The notes under the pieces: model-generated
Databases searched by the model: none
Seen by the model: the letters and a program-made list of their open reading frames with translations, nothing else
What the model was told of the DNA's origin: nothing
Assembly (NCBI RefSeq): GCF_000019965.1
Contig: NC_010571.1
Coordinates: 4,845,001 to 4,909,000 of the forward strand
Source of the DNA: Opitutus terrae PB90-1
GTDB lineage: Bacteria > Verrucomicrobiota > Verrucomicrobiia > Opitutales > Opitutaceae
Direction of reading: 5' to 3'
DNA length: 64,000 nucleotides
Part shown: positions 56,937 to 63,742 of the stretch, piece after piece
How the letters are laid out: the number at the start of each line of letters is the position of its first letter
How positions within the stretch are numbered: the first letter of the stretch is position 1
Made by a program: the position numbers and the translations under genes

Positions 56937-58433
56937 CTACGGCACAACGTTGAAATCGCTGAATACCGCCCCGGCGGGCGCGGTTTCGTAGCTCCACCGC
57001 TCGGCGTCGTGTACCCGCACCAGGATGTTGCCAACCTCGGGGGTAAGCAGCGTCTCCCGGCAGCGGCCGTCATGCGCCTTCAGGTAAGTTTCGACATCGC
57101 GCCTGAAATGATCGGCAAACGCTGCCCGCGCATACACCGCCGGATTGGCCGACACCAGAAACAGCACCGCATCGGTGCGCCGGAGGTAGTTCACATTCAC
57201 CGAACCGTGAAAATGATGGTTGGCATACACCACGTGGCTGCGGACGTGGTCGGGGAATCGTTCCATCATCGTGACCTGATTCTGGCCATAGGTGTCCGCT
57301 CCGTCGGTGTAGACGAAGCCGTGATAAGTGAGCTGCAGCGAAAGCGAGCGGGAGTTCTCCTCGTCACCAGACTCGTAGGCATTGAGGACGAACCAGGACA
57401 CGCCGCCGAGTTCGAAGCTCTCGCCGGCGTGATAGCTTTTGTAGTCGTGCTCCGCACCGATGGTCACTGCCTTCCGCAGCGCCTCAAGTCCGCCGACGTG
57501 ATCTTCGTGATAGTGCGTGATGAAGAGGTGATCGATGTGAGTAATGCCGTGCGCCGCCAGGAATGGAATGACGCGGGACACGCCGTATTCGGGCTTGCCG
57601 GCATCGATCATGGCAACCTGGCCGTCCGGCAGCCGGATGACCGTCGACTTGCCGTGATCCACGTCAAGCGTCGCGATGAGCAGCGGCGCGGCCAAGGAAT
57701 CTGCCGACGCCCGCACCGGCACCCGAATCTCCGCGCCATCGGGGAATTCCAGTTGCATGCGATGCACACCGGGTTTCAGCAGCGCAAACGCCCCAGCGGG
57801 AATTGTCAGCTGCATCGCATCGTCAACGAACGCATACGGCCGGGCCGAGGCGTCGAGCCTCCGGCCGTCGATGCTCACGGCCGGCGCAGCATGACCATTG
57901 CGCCGGAGCAGGAAAACCAGATCGCGGGGCCGACGCAGATCCACCCGAGCCTCGCGCGGGGAAATCACCGGCAGTTCATAACGCGGCCGGGGTTCGGCGT
58001 AGGGCTGCGAGGTGAAGCGCAGCCGGTCGAGCGTGACCTCCGCCTCGACCGCCTCGAATGCGAGGGTATTCGAGCCGGCGACGAGCGGCACGATGACCTG
58101 GCTTTCATACCAATCGCCAAACGTCGCCGCCAGGCCGATGCCACGAGACACGTTGTTCACCGCGAACTCCGCATAGGTCGAATTACGCTGGGTGCGATAG
58201 CCCAGGTTCAATTCGTAGCGCCCGGCCAGCGCCGACGTCACCGACCAGGTCACCCGCCCCTTCGGCATCACTCGGACGGCGTTGCCGCCGGCGGCGTTGG
58301 CGTCAGCGACGCACTCCGCCGGCCCGGCTACCTCACCCGTTTCCGCCTCGATCACGCGCGGCAATCCAGCGTCGTCGGCTTGGGCGCAGAACACATTCAC
58401 GATCATTGCGACGAGCGCCAATGGCCGCTTCAT
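56937..58433 (-). CDS. Exported metallo-beta-lactamase-fold protein with carbohydrate-binding-like N-terminus
   Basis: A 498-residue protein from the ATG at 58433 with a signal peptide (MKRPLALVAMIVNVFCAQA). Residues about 25-150 resemble a CBM35-type beta-sandwich ('RVIEAETGEVAGPAECVADA', 'YELNLGYRTQRNSTYAEFAV', 'NTLAFEAVEAEVTLDRLRF'). Residues about 245-480 form a metallo-beta-lactamase fold of the ComEC-like type: 'ATLDVDHGKSTVIRLPDGQV', 'MIDAGKPEYGVSRVIPFLAA' and the metal motif 'FITHYHEDHVGG' (HxHxDH). Such a combination suggests a secreted or periplasmic hydrolase acting at a carbohydrate surface; the substrate is unknown. It lies just downstream of nothing obvious and upstream of the glycosidase-like gene on the same strand. 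Confidence 0.7.
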   Translation of the reverse strand: MKRPLALVAMIVNVFCAQADDAGLPRVIEAETGEVAGPAECVADANAAGGNAVRVMPKGRVTWSVTSALAGRYELNLGYRTQRNSTYAEFAVNNVSRGIGLAATFGDWYESQVIVPLVAGSNTLAFEAVEAEVTLDRLRFTSQPYAEPRPRYELPVISPREARVDLRRPRDLVFLLRRNGHAAPAVSIDGRRLDASARPYAFVDDAMQLTIPAGAFALLKPGVHRMQLEFPDGAEIRVPVRASADSLAAPLLIATLDVDHGKSTVIRLPDGQVAMIDAGKPEYGVSRVIPFLAAHGITHIDHLFITHYHEDHVGGLEALRKAVTIGAEHDYKSYHAGESFELGGVSWFVLNAYESGDEENSRSLSLQLTYHGFVYTDGADTYGQNQVTMMERFPDHVRSHVVYANHHFHGSVNVNYLRRTDAVLFLVSANPAVYARAAFADHFRRDVETYLKAHDGRCRETLLTPEVGNILVRVHDAERWSYETAPAGAVFSDFNVVP

Positions 58434-59031
58434 GGGAACAGGACCCCGCTTTGGTGCCGCCGAGTGCAATCGCCCGGCCCGGCGACAGGCGGCAGGATCA
58501 TGCCGGAACGGAAACGCGAATTTTTCATAGGGAAGAGCGTCGAGAGTGATCGGAGGTGAAGACGAAGCCCCGTCTTCCGATCCGGCCGCGATGCCGAGGC
58601 GTTGTCAAACGGGTCGGGGACGAGAGGGAGAAGCGCCGTCACTGTGCCGCCAGTGTACGCGGCGCCCGCCGTCCTCGCGATGAGAACGAGATTTTCCGAG
58701 TTGAGACCTATTCCAACGCTGGCTCCGTGATCGGCCATCCGAGGAAAGGACGGGATCGAGTCGCCGCACCCCGGACTACGCCCGAAATGTCCGTAATGCG
58801 CCCGTTTGCCCATACGTCCCTTGTAATGCTTCGCACCACCTGCAGGGACAAGCCTCGCCCTAGCCCGGATCTTTCACGAACTTCGTGAAAGATCCGCCCT
58901 TCGGGCCGACTTTGTCGGGGCTAAATTGCCGCCCCGACAAGTCGGGGCTCCGCCGCAGGCGGACGGAAATTTCGAGCACATGAATACTCTCGTTCATGAA
59001 ATTTCCGGGCCAAGGACCGGGGTCCGGCGGC
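58434..59031. other. Intergenic region with three nested palindromes
   Basis: 598 bases without a convincing gene. Three inverted repeats lie in a row: GGATCTTTCACGAA and its complement (58867-58895), CCCCGACAAGTCGGGG with a neighbouring GTCGGGGC/GCCCCGAC pair (about 58914-58948), and GGAAATTTC...GAAATTTCC (58965-59006) enclosing ATGAATACTCTCGTTCAT. The CCCCGAC palindrome matches the one found in the two tRNA-Met remnants. Confidence 0.5.
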
Positions 59032-59868
59032 TCAGCGCGGGGCGGCGACCTCGGCAAACCAGCGGAGCGCTTGCTCGACGTGTTCGGGGCTGAGCTCGTG
59101 CCTCCCGGCGAAACGCTCGTGTCGCAGCCGCGTGAAGCCGCTGCTGCGGAGGCGCCAAGCGACGTCCTCGACCTGTTCGCGGGTGGCGATCGGATCGTCC
59201 CGGCCGCCGCTCAGGAAAACGGGGATGCTGAGAAACTGCGCTCGGGTGCGGTCGGTCCTGAAGAAGCGGAGCACCTCCGACATCGTGGCCTCGTTGCAGC
59301 CGCCCTGGAAAACGCCAATCGGCGGACGACCCAAGTCGGTGGCCATCGCAGCAAGCGTGGCGGAGCGTTTGGCGCCGCCGGAGAAGCCGCCGAAGGCGCG
59401 CGGCCATTCCGGAAGGTGCGCCCATTCCAACTGAAGTCGTCCGATCGCGGCGATGAGCAGCGCGTAGCGGAGCGTGTGCGTCTCTTCATCGCGGTCGCTG
59501 GTGGGATCGGCGGCGATGACGATCCAGCCGGCCTTGAGCGCCGGCGTCATGAACCGGCGCAACAGTCGGCGACTCGAGTTGTAGCCGGGATCGGACGTCG
59601 CGCTCACGAGCAGCACCGGCCACGGGCGATGCGGATCGAAATTCTCCGGTACGGCGACGGCGGCAAGCGCGCCAGTGGAAGCGCAGAGCTTCTTCTTGGA
59701 GCTCGCGAATTCGCGCAACTGGGGCGTGAACGGCGCGTCGAATTCGACGTAGCTTCCGGGAGTGATGATCAGAGGTGCTTCGCCGGCGACGAGGGGCACC
59801 AAGCCGAGGCCGAACGCGAAAAAGGCGACGGACGCGCGGCGCAGTCGAGGCCACAAGCTGAGGCTCAT
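59032..59868 (-). CDS. Exported alpha/beta hydrolase (esterase or PHB-depolymerase-like)
   Basis: A 278-residue protein from the ATG at 59868 with a signal peptide (about residues 1-29, ending 'VPLVAG'). The fold is shown by 'WPVLLVSATSDPGYNSSRRL', the nucleophile elbow 'GFSGGAKRSATL' (Ser), an Asp loop 'VFLSGGRDDPIATREQVEDV' and the His near 'RFAGRHELSPEHVEQAL'. This resembles small secreted esterases and poly(3-hydroxybutyrate) depolymerase-like proteins; the exact substrate cannot be told. It is similar in plan to the hydrolase at 10967. Confidence 0.7.
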   Translation of the reverse strand: MSLSLWPRLRRASVAFFAFGLGLVPLVAGEAPLIITPGSYVEFDAPFTPQLREFASSKKKLCASTGALAAVAVPENFDPHRPWPVLLVSATSDPGYNSSRRLLRRFMTPALKAGWIVIAADPTSDRDEETHTLRYALLIAAIGRLQLEWAHLPEWPRAFGGFSGGAKRSATLAAMATDLGRPPIGVFQGGCNEATMSEVLRFFRTDRTRAQFLSIPVFLSGGRDDPIATREQVEDVAWRLRSSGFTRLRHERFAGRHELSPEHVEQALRWFAEVAAPR

Positions 59869-59904
59869 GCCCGTGAAACACCGCGCTCAAGGACATCCCT
59901 CTCG

Positions 59905-60294
59905 TTACGCATTGCCGCAAAAACGCGCAGAAGGCGCAAAGACGACCTCATTCTCCGCGCGTTTTGTGCCACTATCCTTGAGAATGTCGGTCCCCTCCGT
60001 GCATTCGTTTCGACGAAGATCGCACAGGAGCGAGCAGAGGTAGCGGAGGAGCGTACTCATCTCAAAAAAACTCCGCTCCCTCTGCGGCCTTCTGTGGAAG
60101 GACGGTTCTGTAAGCAGCCACGCTGCGTCGCCCGCGTGAGACAGGTGCCAGCATTCTCGTCCGACGAACTGCGCGACCCAGAACGTGGCGTTCGTGATCG
60201 GCCTGACCTGCAGCGCCCACTGCTCTCCCAGAAAGTCGAACCGCACCGGGAACGTAGCGGCTGGAAACCGATAGATCAGCGTCGGGCGGTTCAT
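59905..60294 (-). pseudogene. Possible decayed paralogue of the small hypothetical protein at 48000
   Basis: A frame of 129 codons from 60294. The first 60 residues ('IYRFPAATFPVRFDFLGEQW' and on) look like a real protein and resemble the start of the 48000-48299 product in the spacing of FxxRFD/FKFD, GxQW and following residues. After about residue 66 the sequence becomes Arg- and Cys-rich and looks non-coding. I take it as a fragment; it could also be a coincidental frame. Confidence 0.3.
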
Positions 60295-60732
60295 ACGCCC
60301 ACGAGCCTACCACCCCCGGTGGGTCAACCGCCGTCCCACCGTCAGCGATTTCCGACCGTTCCGGCGCCCGGTAGGGCCGTGTTCGATGCCCGAGTGCGGC
60401 CGCATCAGCGGTCGGGAAACCTCCCATTGTTGAAACAAACGGGTCGACTCTGGAGTGCCACTGTTTACGAAACCTACTGTTTCAACCATTGGCTCACCAC
60501 TACTGGTAGCCGAAAGAAGAAATGCGTGCGGTCGCGATAAGGTGCGTTCGAGTCTATCAAGCTGCGGCGCCGTCGAGCTTACGGCGCTCGTGTCTTTTCA
60601 CGCCGAGTTGCTCCGACTACATGATTCAAGCGATCGAGAAGCGAGGCGTCGTGCGCGGAGTGGTTGCCGGCTTGCGGCGCGTGTGTCGCTGTCGTCAGCC
60701 GAATGGCGGAGTCGATTTTCCGTAGTCCAGCC
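60295..60732. other. Junction between host-like sequence and the lower-GC cassette region
   Basis: No convincing gene is seen in these 438 bases. The composition shifts from strongly GC-rich to mixed. I looked here for an integron integrase or an attI-like site ahead of the first cassette gene and saw neither. Confidence 0.35.
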
Positions 60733-60969
60733 ATGAAATACGAATACAAGGTCGTCCCGTTCATCGGGCGCATTCAGAGTGGCCAAGGGGCCGATATCGC
60801 TGCTCAGCAGCTTCAGTCAGTGATCTCCCAGCACGCGACCGGCGGATGGGAGCTCGTCCAACTCGGAGACGTGAACATCGAAGTTAAGCCCGGATGTTTG
60901 GCAGGCCTCTTCGGAAGTGGCGTCACCTATGTTAGGTTTGACCAGTTGATCTTTAGGCGTGCGTCCTGA
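60733..60969 (+). CDS. DUF4177-like small protein
   Basis: A 78-residue protein from the ATG at 60733. 'MKYEYKVVPFIGRI' followed by an amphipathic helix and 'ATGGWELVQLGDV' is the DUF4177 pattern (a small beta-helix-beta fold with a 'GWELV' motif). Function unknown. First of four co-oriented small genes with lower GC than the surroundings; an attC-like inverted repeat begins four bases after its stop. Confidence 0.7.
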   Translation: MKYEYKVVPFIGRIQSGQGADIAAQQLQSVISQHATGGWELVQLGDVNIEVKPGCLAGLFGSGVTYVRFDQLIFRRAS

Positions 60970-60973
60970 AACG

Positions 60974-61040
60974 GCTCAACCAGTAGGCACAGACAACGAC
61001 CGGGCTGCGCCCGCTCGTGTCTGACCTCAATCGTCTCGGC
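60974..61040 (+). other. attC-like inverted repeat A (degenerate)
   Basis: It begins with GCTCAAC, which fits the RYYYAAC core, four bases after the stop of the DUF4177 gene. Its centre is a strong stem AGACAACGACCGGGC/GCCCGCTCGTGTCT with bulges. The end 'CTGACCTCAATCGTCTCGGC' aligns with the 'CTGACCTCAACGTTCGGC' end of site C with small insertions, so the final core is damaged. The next start codon is nine bases beyond. Confidence 0.4.
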
Positions 61041-61048
61041 CAGAACTT

Positions 61049-61414
61049 ATGTCCCTCGATGTAATCTCTCTGTTTGCCGGGGCCGGAACCGGCGTGCTCG
61101 GCGCATTGGTTGGCGCGTGGGCAACGGTGCGCCTCGGATTTGGTTTTCAGCAGCGCCTTCAAGAAGATCAGCAGCAGTTCCAGAAGAAGTTGCTCGATGA
61201 GCAGCTGGCATTTCAGGCGAAGCTACTTGAGCAGCAGTTGGAATTCGAGAAAGGCTTATCGGCGCAAGGCGAAGAAGAGATGAAGAAGCGGCACGCGCAG
61301 ATGTCGGAGATAATTACGTACCTCCGGGACACGTTGAATACGAAGATTGGTTTCGTGAGCGGCCACCTCTCATCAATCGCCGCACGGCTGGACGAAATCG
61401 CTAAGAAAAAGTAG
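61049..61414 (+). CDS. Small membrane-anchored coiled-coil protein
   Basis: A 121-residue protein from the ATG at 61049. The first 30 residues contain a membrane helix ('SLFAGAGTGVLGALVGAWAT'), followed by a long Gln/Glu/Lys/Leu coiled coil ('QQFQKKLLDEQLAFQAKLLE') and a helical C-terminus. No known family is recognised. Located between two attC-like sites, eight bases after the first, as in an integron cassette. Confidence 0.65.
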   Translation: MSLDVISLFAGAGTGVLGALVGAWATVRLGFGFQQRLQEDQQQFQKKLLDEQLAFQAKLLEQQLEFEKGLSAQGEEEMKKRHAQMSEIITYLRDTLNTKIGFVSGHLSSIAARLDEIAKKK

Positions 61415-61426
61415 GGCGATGAGCCT

Positions 61427-61495
61427 GCCGAACCATCCGGCACAGCCGACGGCGTGGAGCGTCACGTATCCGGTGGTTCATCGTTAACGTTCGGC
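61427..61495 (+). other. attC-like site B (best example)
   Basis: A 69-base element bounded by the complementary cores GCCGAAC (61427-61433) and GTTCGGC (61489-61495). Inside, GAACCATCCGG (61430-61440) pairs with CCGGTGGTTC (61470-61479) except for one unpaired base at 61436, as expected for an extrahelical base in an attC stem. It starts 12 bases after one stop codon and ends seven bases before the next start codon, the position expected for a cassette recombination site. Confidence 0.65.
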
Positions 61496-61502
61496 AAAGA
61501 AG

Positions 61503-62075
61503 ATGACACCTGAAGAACTCGAAGACGCGCAACTGCTCTGGAAGGCCTCCTATGCAAGCGAGGTGTTTCGGAAGGTTCAGGCGACGTGTCAGCATGTGGT
61601 CGACAGCAAGATGGAGACTTCGAACCCTCTGTATTACCCGCTGATCGTCTCGATCTACGTCCTCTACGGTCGCCCATTCAAAAAGTCGCGTGATGTTGGG
61701 CGCATACCTGAAAATGTAGTTCCTGCGGATTTGATGGAGCTTCACCGTTCGCTCCTGCGGCACAGAGATACTGTTTTCGCGCACACAGATGCCGACGCAG
61801 ATCAGATCGACGGCTTGGGTGAGCTGAATCAGGTGCGTTTCTGGGTCACGCCTGAGCGAGTGCACATCTTCTCTACCGAGTTTCGCGCGAGACCACCGCT
61901 GTTGCCCGATATAATCAGGTTGGCGAAAATCCTCGAAGACAAGATGGAGTATCATACCAGTCGGCTAATGCGGAAGCACATCGATAGTGTTCCGAATCGC
62001 TTGGGTCAGTTTCGAATCAATGTGCGAGGCCTGGATCAGGAGTTCGTAACAGAAGTTCCTCCGCACATACCATGA
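61503..62075 (+). CDS. HEPN-like protein in a cassette position
   Basis: A 190-residue, mainly helical protein from the ATG at 61503. The segment 'HRSLLRHRDTVFAHTDADAD' contains R-x5-H (RDTVFAH), the metal-independent RNase motif of HEPN domains, in a context ('LHRxLLRHRDxxxAH') like AbiU2-type HEPN proteins. HEPN proteins act as toxins or phage-defence RNases. No antitoxin-like partner is adjacent. The rest ('EVFRKVQATCQHVVDSKM', 'LIVSIYVLYGRPFKKSRDVG') is helical. Function is inferred from one motif and is not certain. Confidence 0.6.
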   Translation: MTPEELEDAQLLWKASYASEVFRKVQATCQHVVDSKMETSNPLYYPLIVSIYVLYGRPFKKSRDVGRIPENVVPADLMELHRSLLRHRDTVFAHTDADADQIDGLGELNQVRFWVTPERVHIFSTEFRARPPLLPDIIRLAKILEDKMEYHTSRLMRKHIDSVPNRLGQFRINVRGLDQEFVTEVPPHIP

Positions 62076-62081
62076 AGAATC

Positions 62082-62185
62082 CAGCCGGCACACCCAACGC
62101 GGCCAGTCGTCCGTTCTGGCATAGCTGATTTCCATTCGTGCCCGCGCGCCTATTCCGGGCCGCGTGGCTGACCTCAACGTTCGGC
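62082..62185 (+). other. attC-like site C
   Basis: It ends in AACGTTCGGC (core GTTCGGC at 62179-62185), identical to site B over the last ten bases. ACCCAAC (62092-62098) fits RYYYAAC. The inner stem is CAGCC + ACGCGGCC paired with GGCCGCGT + GGCTG (62082-62104 and 62158-62170). The next gene starts eight bases after the site. Confidence 0.5.
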
Positions 62186-62193
62186 AGAATTTT

Positions 62194-62595
62194 ATGGGCG
62201 CTCTAAAAGATATCGTTGATTTGACCAAGGACCTCGAATCGCGTGCGAAGGATCGCCGCGATATGGAAATCATCCACAAGATTCAGTCGCTCGCGTTCTC
62301 GTTTCAGTCCAATTACGCGGACATGGTCGAGCGTGATGTTCAGCTCGTGCAGGAGAATGCGGAGCTCAAGAAGAAGTTGGCGGAAGCACAAGCAGAGGAG
62401 GTCAGGATTCATCGTTCGATCGAGTTCCGAAAAGGGCCTCGCACCGGCAACCGATGGGCCGCCTTTTGTCCGAAGTGCCACATGCCGGCCGACACGCCTT
62501 CCTTGGGTGTTTACATCGAGTGCACGGCGCAGTGCGGCTGGACTTCCAGTGTTAAGCACCTGGAATTCTCGCGAGTTTTGGCGGAACTCGGATGA
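62194..62595 (+). CDS. Coiled-coil protein with C-terminal zinc-ribbon-like motif
   Basis: A 133-residue protein from the ATG at 62194. Residues 1-75 are helical and likely coiled coil ('LVQENAELKKKLAEAQAEEV'). The C-terminal part has 'FCPKCHMPADT' and 'ECTAQCGWTS', two Cys pairs that fit a zinc ribbon. The pattern resembles small phage or mobile-element proteins of unknown function. Between site C and the GCCGAAC half-site D, so it would be the last cassette of the array. Confidence 0.65.
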   Translation: MGALKDIVDLTKDLESRAKDRRDMEIIHKIQSLAFSFQSNYADMVERDVQLVQENAELKKKLAEAQAEEVRIHRSIEFRKGPRTGNRWAAFCPKCHMPADTPSLGVYIECTAQCGWTSSVKHLEFSRVLAELG

Positions 62596-62602
62596 AAAAC
62601 GA

Positions 62603-62701
62603 GCCGAACAGGTCGGCAGGCCCGATGCCTTTCCCAAACCTTTGTCGTTGTCAGCATTTTGGGCTCGGCGCTTCTCAAATCCGCCGCTTCGCCTATTAGG
62701 C
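62603..62701 (+). other. attC-like site D (left half clear, right half weak)
   Basis: GCCGAAC (62603-62609) starts seven bases after the stop codon, as at site B. The right end may be ATTAGGC (62695-62701), close to the canonical GTTAGGC, but the inner arms pair poorly. Confidence 0.35.
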
Positions 62702-62794
62702 ACGCAACCGATTGATTTTCGGGCTCGTTAGCGCTGATCCGGGCAGTTTCGGCCATTTCTCAAACCTGCCGGCAATCATCATTTCTTCGAAAAA

Positions 62795-62884
62795 TGGCGG
62801 AGAGGGAGGGATTCGAACCCCCGGTGAGCTTGCGCCCACAGCGGTTTTCAAGACCGCCGCAATAGACCACTCTGCCACCTCTCC
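62795..62884 (-). tRNA. tRNA-Ser (anticodon TGA)
   Basis: A class II tRNA with a long variable arm and encoded CCA: acceptor GGAGAGG/CCTCTCC, anticodon loop CTTGAAA giving TGA (reads UCA), T-loop TTCGAAT. It directly follows the cassette region, and such genes are common integration sites, but no duplicated 3' end was seen on the other side. Confidence 0.93.
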
Positions 62885-63095
62885 GGCGGAATCGCCTTCC
62901 ACGGTCCGCGAATCCCCGCACGTGTCCAGCCCGGAGTGACGGCGACCGGGCGCGTCGCGCCCGGCCGCAAGTAACAAGGGACAAGGAGCAAGTAACAGGT
63001 TCTGACCGCGTCCTGTCCGTGTGTTCGGTGTGTTCCGTGGGCCAACGCTTCAGCAATTCAGCCGGTCGGTTCGGTTGCCTCGCGAGGGTCCACTC

Positions 63096-63303
63096 ACGCT
63101 CTCAACCCTCGACCTTTGCTTCGCTCGCCCTGCCCGCCGCTCCGCGCCGGGCTCTCAACACTCAACCTTCGCTTCGCTCCCCCTGCGGGCCAACTTCGCC
63201 GGGGCCCGCCGCTCCGCGTCGGGCTCTCAACACTCAACCTTCGCTTCGCTCCCCCTGCGGGCCGACTTCGTCGGGGCCCGCCGCTCCGCGTCGGGCTCTC
63301 AAC
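63096..63303 (+). repeat. 72-base tandem repeat
   Basis: Two near-identical 72-base units begin at 63151 and 63223 (GCTCTCAACACTCAACCTTC...), and a shorter diverged unit lies ahead of them from about 63096. The fourth start at 63295 runs into the end of the DUF2007 gene. Each unit contains the CTCAACA heptamer and a GGGCCCGCCGCTCCGCG segment. As 72 is a multiple of three, frames stay open through it. Confidence 0.75.
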
Positions 63304-63508
63304 TAATCTCATGCACCATCACATCGCGCGCTTTTTCGTAATCCACGTCAGCGACCTCGACGCGCACGCGACCAAACGTGTGCGCCGAAAACATGTTCAA
63401 CTCCACGCGCTGCTCGTCGTGCACAATCGCCTCGATGCCGCGATCGTGCAGCTCGTCGATCAGCACCTGGGCCTCAATGGGGGTTTCGAACGTCGCAAGG
63501 TTCTTCAT
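63299..63508 (-). CDS. DUF2007-family small protein
   Basis: A 69-residue protein from the ATG at 63508. 'MKNLATFETPIEAQVLIDEL' followed by 'HDRGIEAIVHDEQ' and 'VRVEVADVDYEKARDVM' is the DUF2007 ferredoxin-like pattern, sometimes labelled putative signal-transducing protein. Function unknown. Its end runs into the 72-base repeat region ('MVHEIS' stop at 63299). Confidence 0.75.
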   Translation of the reverse strand: MKNLATFETPIEAQVLIDELHDRGIEAIVHDEQRVELNMFSAHTFGRVRVEVADVDYEKARDVMVHEIS

Positions 63509-63674
63509 TCCGGAACTCGATGGTTGGTCCGATCGTAGCGCCGGTAGTTCCGGGAGCAAGCCCGGTGGCGCGCAGGTCCACACGCACGATGGCGGACGCC
63601 GGCAAGCGGCGTCCCTACGAGTGAGACGGCACGTGCTGACTGAGGCGCGACGGCTCCATGGCTTCCGCAGAAAG

Positions 63675-63698
63675 AGCGCGTTGAGGACAACGCGCTCC
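63675..63698. repeat. GGAG-footed hairpin (inverted)
   Basis: On the minus strand GGAGCGCGTTGTCCTCAACGCGCT, nearly the same as the element inside the gene at 5350-5373. It lies in the gap between the DUF2007 gene and the PEP-CTERM gene. Confidence 0.6.
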
Positions 63699-63742
63699 AC
63701 CTTTCTTTCGACAACGCCGCGAGGGCGAAATGCGCAGTTGCG

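Noticed and set aside
57009-58559. A 516-codon open frame on the plus strand opposite the metallo-beta-lactamase gene
   Set aside because: Its translation is rich in His and Arg without domains, while the opposite strand has a signal peptide and complete catalytic motif.
62595-62884. A genomic island integrated at tRNA-Ser
   Set aside because: The tRNA is intact, but I could not find a repeated tRNA 3' end or an integrase gene on the far side of the cassette region.
63096-63303. A CRISPR array based on the 72-base repeats
   Set aside because: Units are contiguous and nearly identical over their whole length, so this is a plain tandem repeat.
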